From assembly GCF_002165625.1 (NCBI RefSeq), contig NZ_NGNS01000023.1, positions 1 through 64,000 on the forward strand: DNA of 64,000 nucleotides, read 5' to 3'. The translations under genes were made by a program, and so were the position numbers. How positions within the stretch are numbered: the first letter of the stretch is position 1; each line of letters begins with the position of its first letter. The notes under the pieces were generated by a model. That model was given only the letters and a program-made list of their open reading frames with translations. It did not search any database and had not been told where the DNA came from. Shown one piece after another: positions 26,120 to 36,567 of this stretch. This DNA comes from Neiella marina (lineage in GTDB: Bacteria; Pseudomonadota; Gammaproteobacteria; Enterobacterales; Neiellaceae).

Positions 26120-26231
26120 GATTTGTCACCAGTTTTTATCAGGGATTGAGCATTATACGAATTCACAGCACGACGTCAGCTCTAGGATGAATTAACTTTG
26201 CAGATTTATCAGTTTTGCATCGGCATTTAAC

Positions 26232-27431
26232 TTATAGTGCTTGAGCGCAAGCCCAGCCACTACTCCATGCCCATTGGAAATTATAGCCCCCCAGCCAGCC
26301 GGTGACATCAACCACTTCACCAATAAAGTAAAGCCCAGGTTGCTTCTTCGATTCCATAGTTTTTGATGATAATTCGTCGGTATCAACGCCACCGAGAGTC
26401 ACTTCTGCGGTTCGATAGCCTTCAGTACCAGAGGGTTTAATCGGCCAACTCGCTAAGCGTTGGGCTAATGCCTGCAACTGTTTATCATCAAATTGCTTCA
26501 GCGGCTTATTGTCGATTTGCTGATGTTCCAACCACTGCTCAGCAACGCGTTTTGCCAGCACATCGCTAAGCACCGTTTTAATAGTGCGTTCACCATTTTT
26601 TTGCCGTTCATTGAGCAACCATTGATCGTCGCTGATTTCCGGTAGTAAGTTAATTCGAACTTCTTCACCCTCTTGCCAGTACGACGAAATTTGCAAAACG
26701 GCAGGACCGCTCAAGCCGCGATGGGTGAACAATAAGTTCTCTTCAAAGCTAGTACCCGATAGTGACTCAATCACGCTCGGCGCACTGACTCCGGATATCG
26801 CTTCAAAGCATGCTTTGTCATTTGGCTGCAAGGTAAAAGGCACTAAACCGGCGCGGGTTGGCAACACCTTTAGACCAAATTGCCTAGCAATATCAAAACC
26901 AAATGCGGTAGCACCAAGTTTTGGCATCGATAATCCGCCGGTGGCAATCACTAATTTTTTAGCACTCAACAAACCCGTTGATGTCGCCAACTGATAGCGT
27001 TCATCGCTATAGCTCACTTGTTCAACTTGGGTCCGTAAGCGAATTTCGGCACCGGCTTGCTGGCATTCAGCCAGCAGCATATTGACGATATCCTTGGCAC
27101 TATCATCGCAAAATAGCTGGCCTAAGGTTTTCTCATGGTAGGGGATCTGATGTTTATCGACTAACGCGATAAAATCCCACTGCGTGTAGCGGCTCAGCGC
27201 TGACTTGCAGAAATGAGGATTAGCGCTCAAGTACGCTGCAGGTTCTACATAGTAATTAGTAAAATTGCAGCGGCCACCGCCGGAGATCAGAATTTTCTTT
27301 CCCGCTTGTTTAGCGTGATCGAGCAACACTACAGATAGTCCTTTGCCAGCCGCTTCAGCGGCGCACATCAAACCAGCAGCGCCGGCGCCGATGATCACGA
27401 CATCAACGAGCTGCTGTTTTCCATCGGTCAT
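26232..27431 (-). CDS. HI0933/YhiN-family flavoprotein
   Basis: FAD-binding protein of the HI0933 family, an NAD(P)/FAD oxidoreductase-like group of uncertain reaction. The dinucleotide-binding motif is VIIGAGAAGLMCAAEA at the N-terminus, with ISGGGRCNFTN, VIATGGLSMPKLGATAFGF, LLFTHRGLSGPAVLQISSYW and a C-terminal GYNFQWAWSSG. The start overlaps the end of the DUF885 gene by four bases, so the two are coupled. Confidence 0.88.
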   Translation of the reverse strand: MTDGKQQLVDVVIIGAGAAGLMCAAEAAGKGLSVVLLDHAKQAGKKILISGGGRCNFTNYYVEPAAYLSANPHFCKSALSRYTQWDFIALVDKHQIPYHEKTLGQLFCDDSAKDIVNMLLAECQQAGAEIRLRTQVEQVSYSDERYQLATSTGLLSAKKLVIATGGLSMPKLGATAFGFDIARQFGLKVLPTRAGLVPFTLQPNDKACFEAISGVSAPSVIESLSGTSFEENLLFTHRGLSGPAVLQISSYWQEGEEVRINLLPEISDDQWLLNERQKNGERTIKTVLSDVLAKRVAEQWLEHQQIDNKPLKQFDDKQLQALAQRLASWPIKPSGTEGYRTAEVTLGGVDTDELSSKTMESKKQPGLYFIGEVVDVTGWLGGYNFQWAWSSGWACAQAL

Positions 27432-29248
27432 TGTATCGACTCCCTAGCTGCAAGCGTCGTCTCAATGTAACGGTTGATTTGGTTTTCAAGTACGCTCAGC
27501 GGCACTGAACCATGACGCAATATTTGATGATGAAACTCTCTGATATCAAACGCCGCACCAAGTTGATGTTCGGCTTTCTGTCGCAATTGGCGAATAGTAA
27601 TTTCACCGACTTTGTATGACAGCGCCTGCCCAGGCCACGAGATATAGCGGTCGACTTCAGTGGTAATGTTGTGAAGGCTCAAGGCGCTATTTTGCGCCAT
27701 AAAATCAATCGCCTGTTGGCGGCTCCAGCCCTTGGCATGAATACCGGTATCAACAACCAAACGCAGCGCTCGCCACATTTCATAACTTAAACGACCGAAA
27801 TTATCGTAAGGGGTTTGATAAAACCCCATTTCAAGCCCCAGCCACTCAGCGTAGAGTCCCCATCCTTCACCAAAAGCCGAGATATATGAGTAATTACGAA
27901 ATGGCGGCAGATGCGTCATCTCGTTGTTCAAGGCGATTTGTAAATGATGGCCAGGTACCGCCTCGTGCAGGGTCAACGCTTCCAAAACATAAAGAGGGCG
28001 CTTACTCAGGCCATGGGTATTAACCCAATAAGTACCGGAGTCGGTATCGCTTCGAGGCGGTACATAGCGACCTGTGGTGTACTTCGGCGCAATACTGGCT
28101 GGCACTGGCGCAACCCCATAAGGGGTTCGTGGTAGGTGATGAAAAAACTTCGGTAGCTGAGCATCTGCTCGCTTGGCGATGTAAGACGCTTGTTTGAGCA
28201 ACGCTTCTGGCGTTGTCGCATAGAACTGCGGATCGCTGCGCAAGAACTGCAAAAAATCAGCAAAATCACCATCGAATTCAACTTGTTCGATGACTGATTG
28301 CATTTCTGTTCGGATCCGGTCGACTTCATTTAAACCGAGTTGATGGACTTCATCCACGGTCATATCACGGGTGGTAAAATGTCGTACCCGATTAGCATAA
28401 AAAGCTTGCCCATTGTCCGTGTAACTGACGCCCAAGGTCGCCCGTGCATTGGGAATGTAGCGATCGACGAAAAACTGGTACAAGTCGTCAAAGGCCGGCA
28501 TCACCAGTTGCTCGATTGCGATCAGTGCTTGTTTGCGCACAGCTTCTTGCTGTTGGCCACTCATTGACGTCGGCAATTGCAACATCGGCTGAAACAGTAC
28601 ATGGTCGGCTGGGTCATCGACGCGATAAGCACTGATGGAATGTTCAAATCCAGTCAACACAACTTGCGGCTGAGTGATGCCAGATTGCAGACCTTTTTCC
28701 AACCACCCTACCTGCTCATCAAAGTAACGAGGAATGTCATTTAAGGCATTTAGATAGTCATCGACTAGCTTCTCAGTCGTCAGTCGCCGATGCTGAAGAT
28801 GACGGATGACATCATTGTGAAAACCACTTTCCGCCATAATCGGCACAAAATGCCGCTTGAACTTGTAGTAGTGATACAAGTCAGCGAGTTGGTAGCGCAA
28901 AATGGCCAGGTCGACCTGCCGTTCATCAGCTAAATCGGCGGCATTAATTGCCTCTGCTCGTTCCAAGAACAGTTTGTAGCTGAGCTGCTGTGCTGTCACC
29001 GTCAGCTCCGACAGATCATCCAAGCCTATCGTCTCTGGCTGCCCCATATAGACTGCGCTCATCGGTGAAGCTTGAATGCGGTACTGCCAGCTTTGGGCGA
29101 TTAATTCACTCAGCGCATGCTCAGCTTTCGCTTGCTGGCCACCATTGGGCCAGCATGCTGACAACACCAAAACCGACAATAGGCCAATGAGCACAGCTGC
29201 CGATACGGAACGAATGACAATCACCAAGGGTAACCTGTTGTTGCTCAA
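27428..29248 (-). CDS. DUF885 lipoprotein, putative metallopeptidase-like protein
   Basis: The N-terminus carries a signal sequence ending in the lipobox LSAC, so the protein is anchored on the outer side of the membrane. The family signature TLHEAVPGHHLQ (HExxxGH) and FGEGWGLYAEWLG are present and suggest a zinc-site hydrolase. The 606-residue length is normal for DUF885. Substrates are unknown for the family, so an exported dipeptidase or similar role is inference. It lies three bases after the S1-domain gene and overlaps the flavoprotein gene. Confidence 0.85.
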   Translation of the reverse strand: MSNNRLPLVIVIRSVSAAVLIGLLSVLVLSACWPNGGQQAKAEHALSELIAQSWQYRIQASPMSAVYMGQPETIGLDDLSELTVTAQQLSYKLFLERAEAINAADLADERQVDLAILRYQLADLYHYYKFKRHFVPIMAESGFHNDVIRHLQHRRLTTEKLVDDYLNALNDIPRYFDEQVGWLEKGLQSGITQPQVVLTGFEHSISAYRVDDPADHVLFQPMLQLPTSMSGQQQEAVRKQALIAIEQLVMPAFDDLYQFFVDRYIPNARATLGVSYTDNGQAFYANRVRHFTTRDMTVDEVHQLGLNEVDRIRTEMQSVIEQVEFDGDFADFLQFLRSDPQFYATTPEALLKQASYIAKRADAQLPKFFHHLPRTPYGVAPVPASIAPKYTTGRYVPPRSDTDSGTYWVNTHGLSKRPLYVLEALTLHEAVPGHHLQIALNNEMTHLPPFRNYSYISAFGEGWGLYAEWLGLEMGFYQTPYDNFGRLSYEMWRALRLVVDTGIHAKGWSRQQAIDFMAQNSALSLHNITTEVDRYISWPGQALSYKVGEITIRQLRQKAEHQLGAAFDIREFHHQILRHGSVPLSVLENQINRYIETTLAARESIQ

Positions 29249-29251
29249 CGC

Positions 29252-30085
29252 CTAGCTACGGCGTTTGATGTGATCTGGAAAGATATCGATTTGCTGTTGT
29301 TTACGCAGCAGGCCAAGCGCCTGCTTAAACGCCTTTTTACTGCAGTGAAACTCGTTTTTAATCAGCTCCGGCGCTGACTTGTCCGATAACTTGAGCTCGC
29401 CGCCAGATTTATCCAAGCGTTGTAAAATTCGCTCAGAGAGACCAGAGACCTTGCCATAACCCGGTTCTTGCGTTGACACATCGAGCAAGCCGTCTTCTCT
29501 TACCTGACGAATGAAGCCACTGATCTGATCGCCGATTTTGACATTGCGAAAAACTTGGTCTTGATACAACAGGGCAGAATGCTGATAGTCAACAACACAG
29601 TTGTAGCCCAATGGCGTTGGTTCAGTAATCGTCAAGTGAACCTTGTCGCCATCGCGGTAAGCATGGCGTTCTTGGTCTATGTAACGCTTGTAACGACTAC
29701 TAGCGGCAAGACGCTGTTGGTCATCGACATAGACGTAAACCAAATAAGACTCGCCATCTTCCATGCGTTCATACTGCTCTCGGTTTGGCACCAGTAGATC
29801 TTTACTCATGCCCCAATCCATAAACATGCCATACGGACTGCCATGCTTGGCTTTTAACAAAGCCAGCTGACCGGCCATTACTTTCGGCCGGGCGGTGGTA
29901 GCAACCAAGTCACCTTCGGCGTCAGCAAACACAAACACCGAGATCGAATCACCAACGGATAACTGCTCAGGGGCGTTGTCACTAGCAAGTATCACCTGCT
30001 GCTGAGATTCAGGTTCAATCAACAACCAGCCGTTGGCTGATTGCTCCGCTAGCTCCAGTCGATTCATTTGCCCCAGTTTAATCAC
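29252..30085 (-). CDS. CvfB-type S1 RNA-binding protein
   Basis: A 277-residue protein with repeated S1-like OB folds (YGMFMDWGMSKDLLVPNREQYERM, VHLTITEPTPLGYNCVVDYQHSALLYQDQVFRNVKIGDQISGFIRQVREDGLLDVS) and a C-terminal winged helix (KSAPELIKNEFHCSKKAFKQALGLLRKQQQIDI). This is the layout of the CvfB/YitL family, which affects gene expression through RNA binding. It begins a three-gene run with the DUF885 and HI0933 genes. Confidence 0.85.
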   Translation of the reverse strand: MIKLGQMNRLELAEQSANGWLLIEPESQQQVILASDNAPEQLSVGDSISVFVFADAEGDLVATTARPKVMAGQLALLKAKHGSPYGMFMDWGMSKDLLVPNREQYERMEDGESYLVYVYVDDQQRLAASSRYKRYIDQERHAYRDGDKVHLTITEPTPLGYNCVVDYQHSALLYQDQVFRNVKIGDQISGFIRQVREDGLLDVSTQEPGYGKVSGLSERILQRLDKSGGELKLSDKSAPELIKNEFHCSKKAFKQALGLLRKQQQIDIFPDHIKRRS

Positions 30086-30264
30086 TTAGTGTTCTCCGCT
30101 GTTGGTTGAGAGGGTATGACTTTGATGGTGCGGATAATACCACCGCACCTCGAATGAAGGGTTAACAATTATCAGACTTTTTACAAAAACAACTCGAAAA
30201 CGCGCTACGACAAGTCCACAATGAATCGAGCAAAGCACGGAAAAAGCCCAGTGGAGGACAAGGA

Positions 30265-33183
30265 TTGATTGAACTGCTGTTTTACGTATCGATCGGTTTC
30301 ATGGGGTTCGCCGCTGTGCAGTCGGCGTTCATGCTGCTGTTAAATCATCAATCTCAGCGCCAAATCGCTTTTATTGCCCTGACCTGCGCCGCCATTGGAT
30401 ATCAATATTTAACGCTCAAATACATGCAAGCTGGCGAAGCCAACGCCATGATCGAGTATATTCGAATGCAGACCAGTTGGGCGCTCGTTGCCACCTCGTT
30501 CATCTTGTGGAATATCAACTTACACACCTCTCCGAATCGCCCTAATCTTATTCTTGCGATACATGCGTGCGTGAGTTTGCTGCTGTTGCTGTTGAATCAT
30601 CAACTGCCGTTTAGCATTCGCTTCGAAGACGTCCAAGAGGTTCGGCACTTTTCAGTACTTGGTGAACAGTTTTCGATTCTCAGTGGCTCCGCCAGCGGCT
30701 GGCGGATACTGTTGCTGCTCAATAGCTTGTTTATTACCTACTGGGGAATGAGCCATTGTTGGCGGTTACGAAAGCAACGGCCCGCAGCACTCATGCCATC
30801 GGTGATTGGCATATTTGTTCTCTATTTAATTACCGCATACGTTGGCCATGGCGTTGACCAAGGACAGCTTGATTTCATCTACATCGCAGGCTTCGCCATC
30901 ATTCCGGTACTGATGTTGTTCAGCGCCTCGCTAATGCTGCAAGCCAAGCGAACGAGTCTGCAACTGTCGAGCAAAAGTGCGGCATTGGAAAAAGAAAAAG
31001 TCCGCCGTCAACATCAACAAGTTCGTGCCAATCAATTAGCCCAGGTGGTTTATCAATCTCCTGCCCAGTTGATCCTGATGGATACCGAGGGGCGTGTACT
31101 GTCAACCAACACCGCCTGTAAAAGTTTCTGGGGAATTGCTCTTGAAACCACTGAACTCAACTTACTCCAAGTATTACGGCAGATATACCCAAAGCAAGAA
31201 CTAACGGCTCGCAGCATTCATCACGCCGGGCGGCTGAAACTGCCGACCATCGCCAATGACCAAGTAGCGGCCCATATTGACGCCAAGTTAACCGCCAATG
31301 GTTGGTTGGACTTTGAGCTTTATTGCAGTCGAGATATCGAAGGCTCGGTGGATTTGTTGGTTGCTCAATGTAAAGACCGAACAGAAAGCTACTTCAGTCA
31401 GAAAGCTTACGAGTACCTCGCACAAGGCGTATCGAGTAAACAAGAGCAGTCTTTTTTCGATGGCATGACACTGAACTTGGCCAAGTTATTCAATGCCAAA
31501 TACGCCATTATCGGCCTGCTTCATTCGAACCGACAAGCCATCCAAACCTTGTCACTGATGGTCGATGGCAAAAAAGCCGATAACATCGTCTATGAACTAG
31601 CTGGATCACCTTGCCAGCAGGCACTCGAACGCAATCAGGTTTGCTGCTATCCCTCGGCCATTCAACAGCAGTTTCCCAATGACAAACTGCTTCAGGAAAT
31701 GGAAATCGAGGGCTACATTGGCGCAGCTCTAGTCACTGATAAACAAGAAACCATCGGCATTATCAATGTATTTGATACAAAGCCATTCAGCCAAAGCACA
31801 GAGTTAAACCACATTATTCATATTTTTGCTGCCAGAGCGGCAGCAGAAATTCAACGCAATCAAGCAGAACAAAAGCTGCTGGCCGTTGCTTATGAAGACT
31901 ACCTAACTCAATTGCCGAATCGCGCTCAAACCCATGAGTATTTGTCGCAACAGTTGCTCGATACCTCAGTATCTGACGGCTATCTGCTAATGATGGATAT
32001 CGACCATTTTAAAACCATCAATGATCAACTCGGCCATGACGTTGGTGATGATGTTCTGCGACATGCAGCCAACAAGCTCAGACAGCAAATCAACCAAGCG
32101 GTGTTTATCTCCCGTCAAGGAGGCGACGAGTTTATCTTCATTGGTCGCGAACAGACAATGTCAGCAGCAGAGTTGGCGAAGCTGATTCTCAACACTGTGC
32201 GTCAACCCTTTCAACTGGGCTCTCACCTAATCGATATTGCAGCCAGCGTTGGTATCGTATCGTTGTCTCCCGGACTTTCGGCCTTGGATGTGATTCGCCG
32301 GGCTGAAATGGCACTCTATCAAGCCAAGCATACTGGCCGTGGTTGCTACAGCTACTATCAAGAGGCCTTGGAACAACAAACCAATCACAAAAACAGTATT
32401 CGCCAAGCGCTAAAACAAGCCATTGCCAACGACGGCCTAACCTTGGCCTATCAGCCGCAAGTGAGCGCCAATGAGCAACTTTATGGCGCAGAGGCCCTAG
32501 TTCGATGGCACGATGCCGAACTGGGCTTCGTCTCTCCGGCTGAATTTATTCCGATCGCTGAAGAGAGCGGTCTAATCCACCAGCTCGGCGATTGGGTGAT
32601 CCAGAAAAGCTTGTCAGATTTGATGAACTGGCAACAACAAGGCCTTCAAATTGGCCATTTATCGATCAACGTATCACCTTGGCAATTTGCCCTATCAGGA
32701 TTTGCCGACCGCCTGATTGAGCTGGTACAAGTAAAAGGACTGCAAGCCAAACACATTTGTATTGAGCTAACCGAATCGAGCTTGCTGACAGATTTAAAAG
32801 AAACCATCGCCAAGCTCAATAAGCTCAGAGCATATGGTTTTCGGGTGGCTTTGGATGATTTTGGTACCGGCTACTCATCATTGGCTTACCTGAGAGATTT
32901 ACCCATCGACATACTGAAAATTGATAAGGCATTCATTGATGAGCTTGAGCTGCACCAGTCTTCTCCACTCACCGAATCGATGATTGCGATTGGTCAACAT
33001 ATGTCGCTAGACGTAGTGGCCGAGGGTGTAGAAAGTGCCAGTCAGGTTGCCAAGCTTAAACAACTAGGCTGCGACGTCTATCAAGGATATTACTTCGCCA
33101 AGCCCTTGCCAGAACAGCAGTTCCAAGTTTGGGTGAGTCAGCACAAGCGGCAGCAACTCGATATGGGTAACGACACCATTTAA
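30265..33183 (+). CDS. membrane PAS-GAF-GGDEF-EAL protein
   Basis: Combines domains for making and breaking c-di-GMP. About seven N-terminal membrane helices (1-235) are followed by a coiled coil, a PAS region (about 265-370), GAF (about 395-540), GGDEF (about 545-700) with RQGGDEF and MDIDHF, and EAL (about 715-965) with EALVRWH, NVSPWQF, IELTESSL and DDFGTGYSSL. Both catalytic halves look intact. It starts at a TTG, supported by GGAGG seven bases upstream. It is a close paralogue of the truncated protein at 89-1942. Confidence 0.9.
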   Translation: MIELLFYVSIGFMGFAAVQSAFMLLLNHQSQRQIAFIALTCAAIGYQYLTLKYMQAGEANAMIEYIRMQTSWALVATSFILWNINLHTSPNRPNLILAIHACVSLLLLLLNHQLPFSIRFEDVQEVRHFSVLGEQFSILSGSASGWRILLLLNSLFITYWGMSHCWRLRKQRPAALMPSVIGIFVLYLITAYVGHGVDQGQLDFIYIAGFAIIPVLMLFSASLMLQAKRTSLQLSSKSAALEKEKVRRQHQQVRANQLAQVVYQSPAQLILMDTEGRVLSTNTACKSFWGIALETTELNLLQVLRQIYPKQELTARSIHHAGRLKLPTIANDQVAAHIDAKLTANGWLDFELYCSRDIEGSVDLLVAQCKDRTESYFSQKAYEYLAQGVSSKQEQSFFDGMTLNLAKLFNAKYAIIGLLHSNRQAIQTLSLMVDGKKADNIVYELAGSPCQQALERNQVCCYPSAIQQQFPNDKLLQEMEIEGYIGAALVTDKQETIGIINVFDTKPFSQSTELNHIIHIFAARAAAEIQRNQAEQKLLAVAYEDYLTQLPNRAQTHEYLSQQLLDTSVSDGYLLMMDIDHFKTINDQLGHDVGDDVLRHAANKLRQQINQAVFISRQGGDEFIFIGREQTMSAAELAKLILNTVRQPFQLGSHLIDIAASVGIVSLSPGLSALDVIRRAEMALYQAKHTGRGCYSYYQEALEQQTNHKNSIRQALKQAIANDGLTLAYQPQVSANEQLYGAEALVRWHDAELGFVSPAEFIPIAEESGLIHQLGDWVIQKSLSDLMNWQQQGLQIGHLSINVSPWQFALSGFADRLIELVQVKGLQAKHICIELTESSLLTDLKETIAKLNKLRAYGFRVALDDFGTGYSSLAYLRDLPIDILKIDKAFIDELELHQSSPLTESMIAIGQHMSLDVVAEGVESASQVAKLKQLGCDVYQGYYFAKPLPEQQFQVWVSQHKRQQLDMGNDTI

Positions 33184-33212
33184 TTAGGGCGTGTTAATGG
33201 TTACGTTTGTCG

Positions 33213-33443
33213 TCAGGTCCGCTGGTAACGATGGTGTAACTGCCGCAACACATCACCATTACCATCCATCTTCAACTGATAGAGCAATTGCAGCTGCTCA
33301 CCTAACTCACCTTTGGGGAAGCCTTTATCAGCAAACCAAGCAAGGTAGGCCACCGGTAAATCGATCAACCAGCGATTCTGATACTTGCCAAATGGCATTC
33401 GTTGCACCACCAATTTCTGCAACTTTATTGCGAGTTCTTCCAT
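33213..33443 (-). CDS. DUF3820 small protein
   Basis: I place the start at the ATG at 33443 (MEELAIKLQKLVVQRMPFGKY), giving 76 residues; the frame is open for 27 codons further upstream but those residues look non-native. The core MPFGKYQNRWLIDLPVAYLAWFADKGFPKGELGEQLQLLYQLK is characteristic of DUF3820, a small family of unknown function. It is convergent with the GGDEF-EAL gene. Confidence 0.8.
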   Translation of the reverse strand: MEELAIKLQKLVVQRMPFGKYQNRWLIDLPVAYLAWFADKGFPKGELGEQLQLLYQLKMDGNGDVLRQLHHRYQRT

Positions 33444-33573
33444 TTTTAGACTCGAATCATGATTTAGGCAAAAGTTACCACAGTAATAGCTGGTTAATCT
33501 TGCTTGTATGTGCCAAATCTTCAATCATCTGACTGGTTACCCCATCAGTTCCTGATGTCTGGAGTTTATCAGG

Positions 33574-35433
33574 ATGAAGTCTGTTGTTTGCTTACTATTC
33601 ATTGTGTTCAGCGTGTCGGTGCACGGCGCATCTGAGCGCTCTGTCCACCAAATTGAAAACCAACTCAAGCTAATCATACTTGGCGAGTATGCCGAGAGTG
33701 AGGCGCAGGCAATTCGCAATGAAATCGCCCCATTGTTGGCCGGCGTAAGAAGCCGCACACTTCGACTGTTCGAACTAAGTGAGTGCGGTATTCAATCCAA
33801 TTTACTCAATAAAGACTGGATTAGGCGCGCCAGCGAAATGATTAATCGAGCGCAAGAATGGGGTTCAAAAGAACTTGAGATGTTCGCGCGCTATTGTCGA
33901 AGCTATGCTCATACCATACACGACGACATCGAAAAGGTGCTTGAAGACTCCAACATCATTGCGCAGTGGGCAGAACAAAATTTACCAGCCTATCAGCAAC
34001 TCGCATTTGCCAATCGCACCCGATTGCTCGCATTCGTTCGTTCCAGTGCGATCATCGCCCCCGACTCATACCGTGATTTTGTCGTTGCCCAAAGCCTTGC
34101 AGAAACCCCCAACCAACTTGCTGAAGTGAAAACTGGGTTGGCAGATTTATTGATTCATTTACAAGATTTGCCAGAAGCGGAAATATTGCTAACCGAGGCC
34201 GAAGCGTTACTTGCTGAGGTGACTACCGATTGGATCAGAGCTGATTTCCACATTGTCAGATCGTACTACTACCGCCAACTGAAACAACATCAGCAAGCTC
34301 TGAAAGATGCTCAACAAGCTACAGCGATCTATCGCCATAGTGGTGTCTCGTACGGCGAGAGTGCAGGCTTGATTGCACAAATAATCAACTTAAGCGAATT
34401 GGATCGATTGCAGGAAGCATTGGCAATCATCGAGTCGATACCCAATAACAATACATTCTTGTCTGGGGCTCGCCGCGACCCTTATCTGAGCATGGCATTC
34501 GCTCATATTTACCGGGGCAATGGTCAACCCGAAAAAGCCATTGTATATGCCCAGACGGCTTACCAGTTTTTTGCCAAGGCAAACGCGAGCTCTTATCGAA
34601 TCACATCAACACTGCGCTATGCTGAGCTACTAGCGGATACCGGCCAATGGCAAGATGCGACCCGAGTATTCAAAGAATATGCTGAGCTCAGCAGTACTTA
34701 CACCCAACATATCAAGTCGCAGTACAGCGATATTGCCAATACTCGGTTAAACCTCGAAAAGCAACAACACAAAGAACAACAATCTGAGCTCAAATCTCAA
34801 TTGCAGGAACAAACCATTGCCAACCTGCAACAAGCCCAGACTTGGCAAGTGATGGCAATCACCGCATCAATTACTCTACTGCTGGTGATGACTGCGGCAA
34901 CCATTAGCATCCGGCAACGAGCGAGACGAATGAAAGACATGATGGGAGTTGATCAATTAACTCAGTTGCCCAACCGTCGGAGCATTGCGGTGCAGCTCGA
35001 TCAACAGCTGAAAGCTTGTCGCTCAAGCCACCCGGTCAGCATCGCATTAGTCGACATCGACCATTTTAATCAGCTCAATGAAAACTTTGGCCACCCTGCC
35101 GGAGACCAACTGTTGCAAGAGATGGGGCATCAAGCCCAGCAATTATTGGCCGATCAAGCACAGATAGGACGTTTTGATGGTGATGAGTTTATGGTTATTT
35201 GTCCTGGTCGCGACAAACAAGACACCGAGCAACTGTGTCTAACCCTCAAACAAAAGCTCAGTACATTGTCGCTGCAACATCTAGGCATCGACATGCAGCC
35301 AACAGTCAGTATCGGAATTGCTACCACGGAGACCAAGAGAACTGCTTTAACCGTGTTGCTCACTCGCGCCAATGACGCGTTAAAAATAGCCAAAGAAAAA
35401 GGCAGAGATCGGATTGAATCTTCTGCCTTTTAA
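33574..35433 (+). CDS. exported TPR-type sensor with GGDEF domain
   Basis: A signal peptide (MKSVVCLLFIVFSVSVHGA) leads into about 400 residues of TPR-like helical repeats, probably periplasmic. A coiled coil and one membrane helix follow (about 425-445), then a cytoplasmic GGDEF domain (about 455-619) with LVDIDHFNQLNENFGH. The signature reads RFDGDEF, Asp replacing the first glycine, a variant whose activity cannot be assumed. The last residues SIGIATTE and ANDALKIAKEKGRDR are normal. It is probably a c-di-GMP enzyme driven by a protein or peptide signal. Confidence 0.82.
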   Translation: MKSVVCLLFIVFSVSVHGASERSVHQIENQLKLIILGEYAESEAQAIRNEIAPLLAGVRSRTLRLFELSECGIQSNLLNKDWIRRASEMINRAQEWGSKELEMFARYCRSYAHTIHDDIEKVLEDSNIIAQWAEQNLPAYQQLAFANRTRLLAFVRSSAIIAPDSYRDFVVAQSLAETPNQLAEVKTGLADLLIHLQDLPEAEILLTEAEALLAEVTTDWIRADFHIVRSYYYRQLKQHQQALKDAQQATAIYRHSGVSYGESAGLIAQIINLSELDRLQEALAIIESIPNNNTFLSGARRDPYLSMAFAHIYRGNGQPEKAIVYAQTAYQFFAKANASSYRITSTLRYAELLADTGQWQDATRVFKEYAELSSTYTQHIKSQYSDIANTRLNLEKQQHKEQQSELKSQLQEQTIANLQQAQTWQVMAITASITLLLVMTAATISIRQRARRMKDMMGVDQLTQLPNRRSIAVQLDQQLKACRSSHPVSIALVDIDHFNQLNENFGHPAGDQLLQEMGHQAQQLLADQAQIGRFDGDEFMVICPGRDKQDTEQLCLTLKQKLSTLSLQHLGIDMQPTVSIGIATTETKRTALTVLLTRANDALKIAKEKGRDRIESSAF

Positions 35434-35476
35434 CAAAACTGAATAGCAATATCGTGCTGAGCAACTTACTCGGCAG

Positions 35477-36067
35477 TTACCACCCTTCAACACCAGACAT
35501 ATCAGGTAGAGAATGAGCAATGCCCTTGTGACAATCAATACAAGTTTTGTCGCCTGACGCTAGCGATGTTGAATGCATGGTAACGGCCCGCTTACCTTGT
35601 TCGGTAAAGTCCATGTACTGGAAGTCGTGACAATTCCGGCATTCTAGCGAATCATTCTCTTTCAGTCGGTGCCATTCACGCTCTGCCAAATGCTTGCGCC
35701 GCGCTTCAAATTTCTCTGGCGTATCAATGGTGCCGATAAAGTGCATTACCAGCTCTTTGCTCGCCTGAACCTTGCGGACAATTTTATCAGTCCACTTATG
35801 CGGGACATGACAATCGGAACAAATCGCTCGAACCCCAGAGCGGTTGGTGAAGTGAATTGTGGTTTGTATCTCTTCCACAATTGGCGCATGGCAACTGGAG
35901 CAAAAAGCCTCGGTGTTGGTTGCTTCCATGCCCCAGTTAAAGCCACCCCAAAATAAAATACCGCCGATGAAACCCATACCAATAAGCGCACCAGTGGCGA
36001 TTTTGGCTGGTTTTGAGAACAGCTGCCATAAGCGGACGATGAAGCCAGTCTTTTTGTTATCAGACAT
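35477..36067 (-). CDS. napC: NapC, tetraheme quinol dehydrogenase
   Basis: Membrane-anchored cytochrome that passes electrons from quinol to NapB-NapA. One N-terminal helix (about 17-38) anchors it. Four CxxCH motifs are present: CSSCH, CSDCH, CRNCH and CIDCH. The 196 residues match the NapC/NirT family. It is the last gene of the napDAGHBC run, 14 bases after napB. Confidence 0.95.
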   Translation of the reverse strand: MSDNKKTGFIVRLWQLFSKPAKIATGALIGMGFIGGILFWGGFNWGMEATNTEAFCSSCHAPIVEEIQTTIHFTNRSGVRAICSDCHVPHKWTDKIVRKVQASKELVMHFIGTIDTPEKFEARRKHLAEREWHRLKENDSLECRNCHDFQYMDFTEQGKRAVTMHSTSLASGDKTCIDCHKGIAHSLPDMSGVEGW

Positions 36068-36081
36068 CTAAAGTACCTCGC

Positions 36082-36567
36082 TTATCGTGACGAATTGGCG
36101 GCATCCAGCGCCTCAACAGCTTGAAAGTCATTAGCAATCAGCGGTGGTGCATCTGCTTGCGGCACATGACACTGAAGACAGAAATATCGGCGTGGAGCAA
36201 CGTCTGAAAGGGTCAAACCATCTGCAGTCTCAAAGTGTGTTGGACTGATTTTGGTCGCCCCGATTTGTCCGGCAAATTTCCAACCATGGCATGACAAACA
36301 CTTATTGCTCTTTAAGTCGACTTGGTAGTCGCGAATCTGATGAGGAATAAGTGGCGGTTGATGGACATAGTTTCTGTCAATCACCTGATCATCCTTAATT
36401 TGCTTTTTAAGTTGTTCGGCTCGTTTTGTGTCATTCAGCTCAGACGCGCCACGCAATGAAGACAGGCCGCCATTGCTGACGTAGTCCTCATTATCAACAG
36501 CATTGGCAGTTGCCCAGCTAGTCACCAACAACAAACTCGCTACCATGGATGAAATTAGAGTTTTCAT
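36082..36567 (-). CDS. napB: NapB, diheme subunit of periplasmic nitrate reductase
   Basis: Periplasmic electron-transfer subunit that feeds NapA. A signal peptide (MKTLISSMVASLLLVTSWATANA) precedes two CxxCH motifs, CLSCH and CLQCH, and the family's PPLIPHQI segment. It abuts napH. Confidence 0.94.
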   Translation of the reverse strand: MKTLISSMVASLLLVTSWATANAVDNEDYVSNGGLSSLRGASELNDTKRAEQLKKQIKDDQVIDRNYVHQPPLIPHQIRDYQVDLKSNKCLSCHGWKFAGQIGATKISPTHFETADGLTLSDVAPRRYFCLQCHVPQADAPPLIANDFQAVEALDAANSSR

